A DNA stretch of 64,000 bases from Tragulus kanchil (lineage: Eukaryota; Chordata; Mammalia; Artiodactyla; Tragulidae). Numbering within the stretch: the stretch's first letter is position 1; the number at the start of each line of letters is the position of its first letter. Shown in pieces: positions 23,304 to 35,423 of the stretch. A program made the position numbers and the translations under genes. The DNA is taken from the NCBI GenBank assembly GCA_022376925.1, contig JAIOJX010000004.1:177163501-177227500 (forward strand), written 5' to 3'. The notes under the pieces were generated by a model that searched no databases, had not been told where the DNA came from, and saw only the letters and a program-made list of their open reading frames with translations.

Positions 23304-23576
23304 TTTTTCCTTTTTAAAATTCTGGTCTCTTTTATTGGTTATTTATTTATTTTCATCCATCCTCATTCTTTGGCTTGTGTGGGCCTCCCATCGCAGCGAT
23401 CTCTCTTGGTGCAGAGCAATGGCTCTGGGCACATGCGCTCCAGAGCGCTGGCTTGTAATTGGACACACCAGTCCAGCCGCAACGCAGCACATGGGATCTT
23501 CCTGGGCCAGGGATTGAACTGGTGTCCCTTGCACTACAAGGCAGACTCTTTACTCACTGGACCACCAAGGAAGCCC
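23304..23576 (-). mobile_element. CHR-like SINE, older subtype
   Basis: Lacks the CT-rich block; begins ggtctcttttattgg and ends ccaccaaggaagcccc. Near-duplicate flanks ATCACGTCTTTTT and ATCATGTCTTTTT suggest a decayed target duplication. Confidence 0.8.
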
Positions 23577-23715
23577 CAAATCATGTCTTTTTAACCAAAC
23601 ATTCATGCTATAATTTCAACTCTGTTACTAAATCTGTTCTTTTCTCGGGAGTGCTCTAACTTCCCTAAGATTTTCAAACTGTTAAGCCCAGAGAGAGCAT
23701 AGAAAACCTATGATC

Positions 23716-24049
23716 GGGCTTCCCCTGGTGGTCCAGTGGATAAGGACACCGCCTTGCAGTGCAAGGGGTGCCGGTTCGATCCCTGGCCTGGGAAGATCCC
23801 ACGTGCCGCAGAGCGGCTGGACTGATGTGTCCAATCACCGAGCCAGAGCTCTGGAGCGCATGCGCCCAGAGCTGGCACTCCGAGACAACAGAGGCCACTG
23901 CAATGGGAGGCCCACGGGAGCCAGAGAGCAAAGACGGATGAAAATGGAGAAATGAAAAACCAATGGAAGTGGCCCGCCCGCTCCCCTCCCTCCCCAACCC
24001 AACCCCCACCCAAAATAAATAAATAAATAAGTCTTTAAAAAAAATAAAA
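23716..24049 (+). mobile_element. CHR-like SINE
   Basis: Target duplication AGAAAACCTATGATC at 23701-23715 and 24050-24064. Full length with an intact gcgcatgcgc palindrome. The 3' half recurs at 24975-25144 because of D7. Confidence 0.9.
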
Positions 24050-24610
24050 AGAAAACCTATGATCAGGCTGAGAATGGATATAGTAAGATACTTCACGTTA
24101 GTGTTTTTTTTATCTTATTTAGATAAACACATGTTGCGTTTTTAATAATAGCTCTAAATCACCCACTTCAGCCTTTCATATAGCTACTAACCTGTATACT
24201 CTAGAAATACAAAAAAGGATGCCAGGCAAACGGTAAATTCTAATTTCATCATGTCTGAGGCTGGAGCTGGAGGCTGGTTTGTATCTTCAAACGTCTGAGC
24301 ACCACCTTAGATTCTCTGCCTGCACATTTACCTAAACAATACAATTCTTATCTTCCACTTGTGAAAGTCCTTCCTTCTTTATCTGTTCTACTTTGCAATT
24401 TTCTCCATTTAATTGTAGCTCTACCTATTTTAGACTCATCTAATAAACTACCAGTAACTTTCAGGAACAAAATACTCTCTAAGGATACCTTGGTTACTTT
24501 TGCATATGTCAGTTTGTTATCAATTTGCTGAAATTCAACTGGATGACATATGCAAATCAATGAAAGTACGTTTGCCTCTGAAAACACTTTGCCAGGTATT
24601 TAAAACTCAC

Positions 24611-24673
24611 CTTAGCATAAAGAAAGCCTTCCTCCACAGGGGCTTTACTGGCAAACATGGTCTCTATAAAAGC
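24611..24673 (-). CDS. XPNPEP3: XPNPEP3 exon 5
   Basis: The 63-nt, phase 0-0 exon encodes residues 265-285, [20 protein letters not shown] then K. It has acceptor TTTGCAG|GC and donor TAAG|GTGAGT. An identical copy lies at 25706-25768 inside another 1.1-kb duplication. From sequence alone either copy could serve; this one is listed as primary because it is nearest exon 6. Confidence 0.9.
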
Positions 24674-25705
24674 CTGCAAAGAGAATGAAGGATGAAAAGA
24701 ACACATTCTCATTTTAAATACCTTGCTTATTCAAACATTCAAAATACTGGAGCTCAAATGAAAAGCATAGTTCTCCCCAATTTTGTTGAGCTGAAGTTAC
24801 GCCTTGGTGGGCACAAATAATACAGCTTTCCAAAGGGGAAAATACTGCTTTCAGGACTGGTTGGCTGATGACAGACTTAATGGAAGGGCATTCAACCATT
24901 CTACTTAGAATATACACTGTTATGCTAGAATAAACCACATGGAAACACATTTGTCATTTATGTTTCAAAATGTTGTACTACAACAGAGGCCACTGCAATG
25001 GGAGGCCCACAGGAGCCAAAGAACAAAGACGGATGAAAATAGAGAAATGAAAGACCAATAGAAGTGGCCCTATTGCTCCCCTCCCTCCCCAACCCAACCC
25101 CCACCCAAAATAAATAAATAAATAAGTCTTTAAAAAAAATAAAAAGAAAACCTATGATCAGGCTGAGAATGGATATAGTAAGATACTTCACGTTAGTGTT
25201 TTTTTTATCTTATTTAGATAAACACATGTTGCGTTTTTAATAATAGCTCTAAATCACCCACTTCAGCCTTTCATATAGCTACTAACCTGTATACTCTAGA
25301 AATACAAAAAAGGATGCCAGGCAAACGGTAAATTCTAATTTCATCATGTCTGAGGCTGGAGCTGGAGGCTGGTTTGTATCTTCAAACGTATGAGCACCAC
25401 CTTAGATTCTCTGCCTGCACATTTACCTAAACAATACAATTCTTATCTTCCACTTGTGAAAGTCCTTCCTTCTTTATCTGTTCTACTTTGCAATTTTCTC
25501 CATTTAATTGTAGCTCTACCTATTTTAGACTCATCTAATAAACTACCAGTAACTTTCAGGAACAAAATACTCTCTAAGGATACCTTGGTTACTTTTGCAT
25601 ATGTCAGTTTGTTATCAATTTGCTGAAATTCAACTGGATGACATATGCAAATCAATGAAAGTACGTTTGCCTCTGAAAACACTTTGCCAGGTATTTAAAA
25701 CTCAC

Positions 25706-25768
25706 CTTAGCATAAAGAAAGCCTTCCTCCACAGGGGCTTTACTGGCAAACATGGTCTCTATAAAAGC
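25706..25768 (-). pseudogene. Duplicate of XPNPEP3 exon 5
   Basis: An exact second copy of exon 5, offset by 1095 bp and with both splice sites. Because it is 63 nt and phase 0-0, including both copies would insert 21 repeated residues without breaking frame. The family has only one such segment, so this is treated as a product of the assembly-style duplication. Confidence 0.8.
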
Positions 25769-26114
25769 CTGCAAAGAGAATGAAGGATGAAAAGAACACA
25801 TTCTCATTTTAAATACCTTGCTTATTCAAACATTCAAAATACTGGAGCTCAAATGAAAAGCATAGTTCTCCCCAATTTTGTTGAGCTGAAGTTACGCCTT
25901 GGTGGGCACAAATAATACAGCTTTCCAAAGGGGAAAATACTGCTTTCAGGACTGGTTGGCTGATGACAGACTTAATGGAAGGGCATTCAACCATTCTACT
26001 TAGAATATACACTGTTATATGCTAGAATAAACCACATGGAAACACATTTGTCATTTATGTTTCAAAATGTGTCTACAGTCCTGGAATGTATGCAATTATG
26101 GACTGACTGGTTCA

Positions 26115-26292
26115 ACCTACAGCTGGGTCTCCCAACTATAGCACTATGAACATTTTGGACCAGATTATTCTTTGTTTAGGGGTTGTTCTGATCAATGTAG
26201 GATGACAGCAGCATTCCCAAACTGTGATAATCAGATGTTGCCATATGTCCTCTGGTGGACACAAAACTACCCCCAGTTGAGAACAACAGGCC
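26115..26292 (-). mobile_element. MER20-like hAT-Charlie fossil (copied near 27200-27375)
   Basis: Contains cactatgaacattttggacc, gatgacagcagcattccc, gttgccatatgtcctctgg and cagttgagaacaacagg, the recalled MER20 body in reverse. It is non-autonomous and dead. Confidence 0.65.
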
Positions 26293-26421
26293 TACAGTAT
26301 AAGTACTTTAGTTATTGGGTTGGTCAATAATTTTGTTTGGGTTTTTCTTTAATATATAATGTACCTTTTTTTGGTTTTGCTTTGTTTCAGCTCCATTTCC
26401 TTTTCAGAATAAGGTGGTGGT

Positions 26422-26622
26422 CGTGGTTTAGTCATTAAGTCGTGTCTGACTCTGCGACCCCACGGACTGTAGCCTGCCAGGCTCCTCTGACCATGAGGTT
26501 TCCCAGGCAAGAACACTGGAATGGGCTGCCATTTCCCTCTCCAGAGGATCTTCCTGACCCAGGGATCAAACCTTGGTCTCCTACATTGCAGGCAGACTCT
26601 TTACCAACTGAGCTACCAGGAA
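26422..26622 (-). mobile_element. Bov-tA SINE (copied at 27506-27706)
   Basis: Reversed Bov-tA: tttagtcattaagtcgtgtc, then ggactgtagcctgccaggc, ggatcttcctgacccaggg and ctgagctaccagg. The forward head would be the tRNA-like end. Confidence 0.8.
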
Positions 26623-26747
26623 CAAGGTACAGTGGTGCATTAACAACATGTATGTTTATAAAGATAGAAAATATGACACACAAATAATGTGGCTATCACA
26701 GACAGTTACTGGGTTGGGCAAAGTCTGTTTAGGTTTTTTGTTTTTTT

Positions 26748-26900
26748 AAACTTTTATTTATTTGTGACTTTGCTGGGTCTTTGCTGATGTGTGGTCTTAG
26801 TTACTCCGTGGCACGTGGGATCTTCCAGGATGAGGGATCGAACCCGTGTCTACTGCATTGGCAGATGGGTTCTTAACCACTGAGCCACCAGCGAAGCCCT
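26748..26900 (-). mobile_element. Older tRNA-Glu SINE (copied near 27829-27983)
   Basis: Reads aacttttatttatttgtgac to ccactgagccaccagcg, with the reversed B box in gggatcgaacccgtg. It is copied by D8. Confidence 0.65.
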
Positions 26901-29091
26901 GTTTAGGTTTTTTTTTGTAAGATTCTTTCCTCCCCCTTTTCTTAGCTTAATTATTCTAAAGGAAACTATTTTACCCAAATTTTCAAAAGTCTTACAGAAA
27001 CATTCTAGATTAGAATGTTGGGAACCCTGAAGGAACATAATCACTGACAGCTAGTTTTAATTAAGAAAATGGGAAAATGAAAGGACTTAGAATATACACT
27101 GTTATGCTAGAATAAACCACATGGAAACACATTTGTCATTTATGTTTCAAAATGTGTCTACAGTCCTGGAATGTATGCAATTATGGACTGACTGGTTCAA
27201 CCTACAGCTGGGTCTCCCAACTATAGCACTATGAACATTTTGGACCAGCTTATTCTTTGTTTAGGGTTGTTCTGATCAATGTAGGATGACAGCAGCATTC
27301 CCAAACTGTGATAATCAGATGTTGCCATATGTCCTCTGGTGGACACAAAACTACCCCCAGTTGAGAACAACAGGCCTACAGTATAAGTACTTTAGTTATT
27401 GGGTTGGTCAATAATTTTGTTTGGGTTTTTCTTTAATATATAATGTACCTTTTTTTGGTTTTGCTTTGTTTCAGCTCCATTTCCTTTTCAGAATAAGGTG
27501 GTGGTCGTGGTTTAGTCATTAAGTCGTGTCTGACTCTGCGACCCCACGGACTGTAGCCTGCCAGGCTCCTCTGACCATGAGGTTTCCCAGGCAAGAACAC
27601 TGGAATGGGCTGCCATTTCCCTCTCCAGAGGATCTTCCTGACCCAGGGATCAAACCTTGGTCTCCTACATTGCAGGCAGACTCTTTACCAACTGAGCTAC
27701 CAGGAACAAGGTACAGTGGTGCATTAACAACATGTATGTTTATAAAGATAGAAAATATGACACACAAATAATGTGGCTATCACAGACAGTTACTGGGTTG
27801 GGCAAAGTCTGTTTAGGTTTTTTGTTTTTAAACTTTTATTTATTTGTGACTTTGCTGGGTCTTTGCTGATGTGTGGTCTTAAGTTACTCCGTGGCACGTG
27901 GGATCTTCCAGGATGAGGGATCGAACCCGTGTCTACTGCATTGGCAGATGGGTTCTTAACCACTGAGCCACCAGCGAAGCCCTGTTTAGGTTTTTTTTTG
28001 TAAGATTCTTTCCTCCCCCTTTTCTTAGCTTAATTATTCTAAAGGAAACTATTTTACCCAAATTTTCAAAAGTCTTACAGAAACATTCTAGATTAGAATG
28101 TTGGGAACCCTGAAGGAACATAATCACTGACAGCTAGTTTTTAATTAAGAAAAATAAGGGCAAATTCTCCCTGCCTGTCATCATTACTAAACTGGTAGAT
28201 AAAAGGAATACCATGGACTTACTACTTCTAAATCTTGGGACAGCACTTAAAATAGTCTCTCAGGATAACTATATGTGGACAAGTAACAGAAGGCTGGATC
28301 AGAGGACTCCTAGCTAAACTTCAAACTGATCTTACAGCTCATTCAAATACATCTGATCATTAGACTGGCATCAAATTCCTCTGGAACACTTAACAGTATC
28401 CCACAGATCTAGCTGTAGCTTTTCTTCCTTATTTTAAAAATCAGTGATCTGAAGAAAGAACAAAGACATGTGCTTATCACATCTGTTAATTAGTTATAGT
28501 TGTCTTTGCTGGTCTGGCTGTGGCAAGAACACGGGCCACTGACAAACTAGAGAAAGTATGGAGGACAGTGACCAAAATAAGGGAAAATATAACAAATGAA
28601 GGATAGTTAAGGCAAACAAGAATGCATCACACTTTGGGAAGGCCAAGGGAAATACAGGAAAGCACCTTCCAATGTCTGTGTGCTCTTGTGATGTGAGGTT
28701 AACTCCATTAGGCCTGGAATTGGCCTGAGCTGTTTCATTGAAGTGCCCGCCTGGCACTGACCAGGCTAAGGTCTGAAACATGCTGGTTAATAGAGAAACT
28801 GCTGAGAGCAGTTTCCAAGCAGTTTGTTATCAGCTTGTCAGTACCAGTAACAGTGAGATTAATGGTTTGTTCTTGGATTCCCTGAAGGACTTAGCTGTTT
28901 CATAGCAGGAATATACCAATGTGACCAAAACCCCAGGATCCCTAGCTGAGATTCCTGGGGTTCTCTGGTTCCAAAGTATTCTATGCATGTATCTGTGATT
29001 CTAGAGCCTCAGAGAAAATGCACCTGGCCACATCCTTACTGATGGAGGACAACAGGAACCTATACTCTGGACCTAGTTGTGATGGGTTATT

Positions 29092-30030
29092 CACTCTCTA
29101 AGTCATGTCCGACACTTTGTGACCCCATGGACTACAGCATGCCATGCTCCCCTGTCCTCCACTATCTCCCACAGTTTGCTCAAATTCATGTCTGTTGAGT
29201 TGGTGACGCTATCTAACCATCTCATCCTCTGCTACCCACTTCTCCTTTTGCCTTCAATCTTTCCCAGCATCAGGGTCTTCTCCAATGAATCGGCTCTTCA
29301 CAACAGGTCACCAAAGTATTGGGGCTTCAGCTTCAGCATCAGTCCTTTTGATGAATATTCAGGGTTGATTTCCTTTAGGAACTCTCAAGAGTCTTTTCCC
29401 ACACCACAATCCAAGAGCATCAGTTCTTCAGCGCTCAGCCTTCCTTATGGCCCAACTCTGTCACATCCATACATGACAACTGGAAAAACCATAGCCTGGA
29501 CTATACAGACCTTTGTTGGTAAACAGACGTCTCTGCTTTTTAATACACTGTCTAGGTTTGTCATAGCTTTCCTTCCAAGGAGCAAGCGTCTTTTATTATT
29601 ATTATTATTTTTAAACATTTATTTTTATTTATTTATTTATCTTTTGGGGGGTGGGGTGGGGAGGGAGGGGGATGGGCGGGTCACTTCTGTTGGTCTTTCA
29701 TTTCTCTATTTTCACCCGTCTTTGTTCTTTGGCTCCTGTGGGCCTCCCATCGCGGTGGCGTCTTTTGTCGCAGAGTGCCGGCTCTGGGCGCACGTGCTCC
29801 AGAGCTCCGGCTCCATAATTGGGCACATCAGTCCAGCCGCTCCGTGGCACGTGGGATCTTCCCAGGCCAGGGATTGAACTGGCGCCCCTTGCACTGCAAG
29901 GCGGTGTCCTTACCCACTGGACCACCAGGGGAAGCCCCAGCAAGCGTCTTTTATATTTCATGCTTGCAGTTACCATATGCAGTGATTCTGGAGCCCAAGA
30001 AAACAGAATGTGTCACTGTTTCCACTTTCC
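29092..30030 (-). mobile_element. BovB LINE 3' end, split by a SINE
   Basis: Reverse orientation 3' end of BovB: cagtttgctcaaattcatgtc, then cagcatcagggtcttctcc, gatgaatattcagggttga and atagctttccttccaagg. It resumes after the SINE with catgcttgcagttaccatat. The antisense reading frame is open in stretches but is only decayed ORF2 tail. Confidence 0.8.
29596..29938 (-). mobile_element. CHR-like SINE inserted in BovB
   Basis: Target duplication AGCAAGCGTCTTTTA at 29581-29595 and 29939-29953. It has a G-rich block near 29645-29670. It postdates the BovB copy. Confidence 0.92.
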
Positions 30031-30134
30031 CCCTCTGGATGCCATGGTCTTGAATCCATCTTTATCAGTGAGCCACCAGGGAACCCCAACATCTGTTATT
30101 TTGTTTACTTATTTTTTAATAAGGTATATTATTG

Positions 30135-30960
30135 GGTAATGAAATGGTAACTGATTTTGATTTGCATTTCCCAAGTGGCATCTTTTCGGGTGCTTAGGTC
30201 ATTTGTATATCTTCTTTGGAGGGATGTTTATTCAACTCTGTGCTCATTCTATAATTGGGCTGTTTGTCGTTTTTTTCTTTTGGCCATGCCACAAGGCTTT
30301 CAGGATCTTAGTTCCCTGACAGGGATTTGTACCTTTGCCTTCAGCAGTCAAAGTGTGGAGTCCTAACCACTGGACTGCCATGAAATTTCCCTTTCTGGGG
30401 CTTCCCCTGTGGCTCAGTGGATAAGAACCCGTCTGCCAATGCAGGAGACACAGGTTCGATCCCTGATCTGGGAAGATCCCACATACCGCAGAGCAGCTAA
30501 ACACACACATCAACAAAGACCCAGCACAGCCAAAAATAAATAAATAAAAGTTTAAAAAAAAAAAAAAGAAATTTCCCTTCCTTTTTGTTTTCGTGTTTCA
30601 AGAATTCTTCACATATTCTGAACACTAGACCCTTATCAGATACTTGGCTTGCAAATATTTCCTCCCATTCTGAAGGGTGTCCTTTTATTCTCTTGAAGAT
30701 GCCCTTTGTCACACAACTGTTTTTAATTTTGATCAAATCCAATTTATGTTTTTCTTTTGTCGCTTATTTTGGTGTCATATCTAAAAAACTAAAAGTCATA
30801 AAGATCCAGCCCTGTATTTTCTCCTAGGAGTTTTATACAGTTGTAACTCTTGAGGTTAGGTCTTTGATCTATTTTGAGTTTGCTTTACAGATGGTATGAG
30901 GTATGGCCCAGCAACATTATTTTGCATGTGGCCACCAGCTGTTCCAGCATACCTGAATTA
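30135..30960 (-). mobile_element. L1M 3' region, with two SINE inserts
   Basis: Reversed L1 phrases: ttgatttgcatttcccaagt, cacatattctgaacactaga, ccttatcagatacttgg and caaatatttcctcccattc. A short old SINE (about 30268-30390, minus) and a plus-strand SINE (30398-30568) interrupt it. Confidence 0.65.
30398..30568 (+). mobile_element. Short tRNA-Glu SINE
   Basis: Starts gggcttcccctgtggctc, has B box GGTTCGATCCC, and ends in AAATAAATAAA and an A tract. Flanks tgaaatttccctttctg and agaaatttcccttcc suggest target duplication GAAATTTCCCTT. Confidence 0.8.
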
Positions 30961-31324
30961 TTCTTAACTAAATACACATTTAAGGCATTAATTTGAGAGA
31001 AAATGAATGATTCCGATAAAAGGGATGAAAATAAAACTATGAGCTTGGGTGACTGCCAAACCACTGCTGGTTTGAAGAAGTACTGGCTTTAAAAACAGTG
31101 GGATCTGAAAATGATAGAATCTGAACTTTAGCAGCTAGCATAATGGATTGGAAAGCTGTGTGTGGTTGAGGCTTTGATCGAAGAAAGCTCAGAATCGTCT
31201 TCAGATGAGTCTCACTTACTTTGGGCAGCAAGTGGAGCTCTATCCAAAGGAGCTTGAGCCACTGTAAGTTAAAATAAACCAGTGACACTTCTGAGACACG
31301 TTACAACTAAGATAATTCCAGTAA

Positions 31325-31600
31325 GGCAAATTGACTGATAAGAGGACAAAAAAAATCAGAGGCCCTTATCTGATAAGGGTTTAGTATGCAGAATCTATAT
31401 AAAGAACTCTTGCAGCCAACAAAAACACAAATAGTTTCATTACAAAATGGGCAAAAGAACTGAAAGGACATCTCTTCAAAGAAGATACATAAGGGTCCAA
31501 TAAGCAGACAAAAAGATGCTCAGTATTATGAGTGATTAGGAAAATGTAAATCAAATCCAAAATGAGATACCATTTCTTTTTTTTCTTTTGAAAATTACTT
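31325..31600 (+). mobile_element. L1M 3' fragment
   Basis: Contains ccttatctgataagggttta, agaactcttgcagcc, atgggcaaaagaactgaaag and caaaatgagataccatttc, the forward L1 3' region. D9 begins inside it. Confidence 0.65.
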
Positions 31601-31786
31601 ATTTATTTTTGGCTGCTCTAGGCACTGTGCAAGTCTCTAGACACATTCAGTAAACATCAAAGCAGAAGCTAAATGTCCATGTGCTCTGAGATTACTGCAT
31701 TGGGTACACAACCTCAAGGTGCCCACTTATCTCCTAAGAGCTGGAATTCTTAATTTGGGACAAACTTTTTTCAAAAGAAACTATAC

Positions 31787-31989
31787 CTGTGATGTCAGCT
31801 TTCCAGCAACCTGCATTCGTTCAATTTCTGAGGGAGATTTGATCAGCCTGAGGCGTTGTATCAGCTGCTGCACATCCCGAACCTTGTTCTTACTCCTGGC
31901 TTTGACCTCTGCCAGCTGCTGCAGGTGGTCACAGTGGAGCTGCTCGTGAGCGGGCCTCCTCCAGTCATACCACAGAGTATGTGTCTCAG
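31787..31989 (-). CDS. XPNPEP3: XPNPEP3 exon 4 (in-frame copy)
   Basis: The 203-nt exon encodes residues 197-264 and runs from acceptor TTAAG|CTGAG to donor CACAG|GTATAG. It contains [20 protein letters not shown] and then [16 protein letters not shown], the conserved helical lead-in to the peptidase domain. This copy restores phase exactly (cumulative 792 nt). The same exon recurs about 1.09 kb away at 32880-33081 with one base missing, so this copy is taken as the genuine one. Confidence 0.94.
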
Positions 31990-32879
31990 CTTAAAACAGA
32001 ATTAAAATAAGACAGCAACAAGAAATATCACCTGTTATAATGACCTGAAGAAGAGTCAATACTATAAAACGTGTAGTGTAAATTCTAAAGGGTTTGAACA
32101 CATTTTCTCAGGACTGAAGTATTAAAAACTGAAGGACTGGGTAATAAGTCATTGGAAAGGGCCTTCCCTAAAAACAGCAAGATATTCTGAGACTAGATAC
32201 ACAGTCTTTTCTGCCCTCAAACCTCAGTGCTTTTTTTTTTTTAATAAAGACAACAGATGAGACTAAGGCTTTACTCAAGTTTTGATTATTTAACTGTTAA
32301 AGAACAATTGTGACAATTGTTCTCCATGCCACGAGTAACAGCATCGTTAACTGAACATACAAGTACAGAGAAAGTACTCCGCTTACTCTCAACCTCATGG
32401 TGAGAAGTGTTCTATCTCTTAGTTTCAAACAATCTCAGTACTGGTGAAAGGGAATCTCGACACCTGATAATTCACATGCATCTAGGAAGTCTGTCCTCTT
32501 TCATATGCTGAGTGTTCTCATTACTACAGATAACCACAGTTCCTGTTTCTCTTTAAAGACCCAAGGAAATAGTTTTCTCATGAAACATCATAAATAAGCA
32601 GACAAAAGATGCTCAGTATTATGAGTGATTAGGAAAATGTAAATCAAATCCAAAATGAGATACCATTTCTTTTTTTTCTTTTGAAAATTACTTATTTATT
32701 TTTGGCTGCTCTAGGCACTGTGCAAGTCTCTAGACACATTCAGTAAACATCAAAGCAGAAGCTAAATGTCCATGTTCTCTGAGATTACTGCATTGGGTAC
32801 ACAACCTCAAGGTGCCCACTTATCTCCTAAGAGCTGGAATTCTTAATATGGGACAAACTTTTTTCAAAAGAAACTATAC

Positions 32880-33081
32880 CTGTGATGTCAGCTTTCCAGC
32901 AACCTGCATTCGTTCAATTTCTGAGGGAGATTTGATCAGCCTGAGGCGTTGTATCAGCTGCTGCACATCCCGAACCTTGTTCTTACTCCTGGCTTTGACC
33001 TCTGCCAGCTGCTGCAGGTGGTCACAGTGGAGCTGCTCGTGGCGGGCCTCCTCCAGTCATACCACAGAGTATGTGTCTCAG
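32880..33081 (-). pseudogene. Duplicate of XPNPEP3 exon 4, 1-nt deletion
   Basis: This is a second copy of exon 4 inside a 1.1-kb direct duplication. It is 202 nt instead of 203: one base is lost in the stretch encoding PAHEQ (GCTCAC has become GCCAC), which breaks the frame. Both splice sites are intact, so an automatic annotation could wrongly include it as an extra exon. The likeliest origin is an unmerged assembly overlap, not a genomic exon duplication. Confidence 0.85.
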
Positions 33082-33984
33082 CTTAAAACAGAATTAAAAT
33101 AAGACAGCAACAAGAAATATCACCTGTTATAATGACCTGAAGAAGAGTCAATACTATAAAACGTGTAGTGTAAATTCTAAAGGGTTTGAACACATTTTCT
33201 CAGGACTGAAGTATTAAAAACTGAAGGACTGGGTAATAAGTCATTGGAAAGGGCCTTCCCTAAAAACAGCAAGATATTCTGAGACTAGATACACAGTCTT
33301 TTCTGCCCTCAAACCTCAGTGCTTTTTTTTTTTTTAATAAAGACAACAGATGAGACTAAGGCTTTACTCAAGCTTTGATTATTTAACTGTTAAAGAACAA
33401 TTGTGACAATTGTTCTCCATGCCACGAGTAATAGCATCGTTAACTGAACATACAAGTACAGAGAAAGTACTCCGCTTACTCTCAACCTCATGGTGAGAAG
33501 TGTTCTATCTCTTAGTTTCAAACAATCTCAGTACTGGTGAAAGGGAATCTCGCACACCTGATAATTCACATGCATCTAGGAAGTCTGTCCTCTTTCATAT
33601 GCTGAGTGTTCTCATTACTACAGATAACCACAGTTCCTGTTTCTCTTTAAAGACCCAAGGAAATAGTTAATTTTTGCCTGAGATATAAGATAAGGCGCAT
33701 CATGAAAAAAATTTTCGACTTAAATACTGTTGTCTCTACTTGTTACTTATTTTTTCCTCATAAAACCTGTAAGTAGCATTTCCAACAATTTAAATCTGAG
33801 GGTTTCTATGTTTCATACAATGGACTCGGGACAGAAGAAGGTGAAAAATCCTAAAAAATTTGATCAGGGGTGTATTAGTGATACAATCTCCCAAATATTT
33901 TTACTTTTAAAATAAAAATGATTTTTAAATGTAGCCTACATGTAAACATCTCTTATTTTCAACAGAAATTTAGCTGTAATTTTT

Positions 33985-34318
33985 TTTTTTTTAATAATTA
34001 AAGATTTATTTATTTATTTATTTTGAGCAGGGATCGGGTTGGGGAGGGAGGGGAGCAGGCAGGCCACTTCCATTGGCCCTTCATTTGTCTATTCTCATCC
34101 ATCTTTGTTCCTTGGTCCGTGTGGGCCTCCCATCGCAGTGGCCTCTGTTGTCGCAGAGCACCGGCTCTGGGCGCATGCGCTCCAGAGCTCTGGCTCGGTC
34201 ACTGGACACATCGGTCCAGCCACTCCATGGCACGTGGGATCTTCCCAGGCCAGGGATCGAACCAGCGCCCCTTGTACAGAAAGGTGGTGTCCTTACCCAC
34301 TGGACCACCAGGGAAGCC
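33985..34318 (-). mobile_element. CHR-like SINE (copied at 35093-35423)
   Basis: Target duplication CTGTAATTTTT at 33974-33984 and 34319-34329. In this copy the G-rich block is broken (gagcagggatcgggttgggg), while the D10 second copy keeps the uninterrupted form. Confidence 0.88.
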
Positions 34319-35092
34319 CTGTAATTTTTAAAAAGTAAAACAATCATAACTACTGTCAGTCTATAAAATCACAGACCAATCATTTTAGGGTTTTGAACTT
34401 TCAATCCAGGACTGTTGAAAAAGATTTTGAAATTCTCTTTTAGAGACCAGAAATGTTTATAAATCTTACAAAAATTCAGACTAAAATTTTACAATCATTA
34501 TTTTGTCTAAAATGAGTATTTTTCATGTAAACAATTGTACATTCAGTTTAACTGAACATACAAGTACAGAGAAAGTACTCCGCTTACTCTCAACCTCATG
34601 GTGAGAAGTGTTCTATCTCTTAGTTTCAAACAATCTCAGTACTGGTGAAAGGGAATCTCGCACACCTGATAATTCACATGCATCTAGGAAGTCTGTCCTC
34701 TTTCATCTGCTGAGTGTTCTCATTACTACAGATAACCACAGTTCCTGTTTCTCTTTAAAGACCCAAGGAAATAGTTAATTTTTGCCTGAGATATAAGATA
34801 AGGCGCATCATGAAAAAAAATTTCGACTTAAATACTGTTGTCTCTACTTGTTACTTATTTTTTCCTCATAAAACCTGTAAGTAGCATTTCCAACAATTTA
34901 AATCTGAGGGTTTCTATGTTTCATACAATGGACTCGGGACAGAAGAAGGTGAAAAATCCTAAAAAATTTGATCAGGGGTGTATTAGTGATACAATCTCCC
35001 AAATATTTTTACTTTTAAAATAAAAATGATTTTTAAATGTAGCCTACATGTAAACATCTCTTATTTTCAACAGAAATTTAGCTGTAATTTTT

Positions 35093-35423
35093 TTTTTTTT
35101 AATAATTAAAGATTTATTTATTTATTTATTTTGGGGGGGTGGGGTGGGGAGGGAGGGGAGCAGGCGGGCCACTTCCATTGGCCCTTCATTTGTCTATTCT
35201 CATCCATCTTTGTTCCTTGGTCCGTGTGGGCCTCCCATCGCAGTGGCCTCTGTTGTCGCAGAGCACCGGCTCTGGGCGCATGTGCTCCAGAGCTCTGGCT
35301 CGGTCACTGGACACATCGGTCCAGCCACTCCATGGCACGTGGGATTTTCCCAGGCCAGGGATCGAACCAGCGCCCCTTGCACTGCAAGGTGGTGTCCTTA
35401 CCCACTGGACCACCAGGGAAGCC
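35093..35423 (-). mobile_element. CHR-like SINE (D10 second copy)
   Basis: The same insertion as at 33985, with the G block intact (35133-35158) and gcactgcaagg in place of gtacagaaagg. Confidence 0.85.

Larger units (their letters stand above)
23886..26068. repeat. Direct 1.1-kb duplication D7 (contains exon 5)
   Basis: Copies 23886-24972 and 24981-26068, offset 1095 bp. It carries exon 5 and the 3' half of a SINE. The SINE portion at the left end of the second copy differs more than the rest. Confidence 0.9.
26000..28145. repeat. Direct 1.08-kb duplication D8
   Basis: Copies from 26000 and from 27087, offset 1083-1087 bp. It carries a MER20 fossil, a Bov-tA SINE and an older SINE. It overlaps the end of D7. 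The end of the first copy (about 27065-27085) is frayed. Confidence 0.9.
24674..31786 (-). other. XPNPEP3 intron 4
   Basis: Holds the second copy of exon 5, D7 and D8, MER20, Bov-tA and BovB copies, and L1M pieces. Between 28150 and 29090, and between 30970 and 31320, there is no recognisable element or gene. Confidence 0.8.
31501..33668. repeat. Direct 1.09-kb duplication D9 (contains exon 4)
   Basis: Copies 31501-32570 and 32595-33668, offset 1092-1094 bp. It carries exon 4 in frame in the first copy and frameshifted in the second. The first copy ends in about 25 degraded bases. Confidence 0.9.

Noticed and set aside
29119..29877. Open frame of about 250 codons on the plus strand
   Set aside because: It is made of antisense BovB sequence running into a SINE, so it is a chance frame across two mobile elements.
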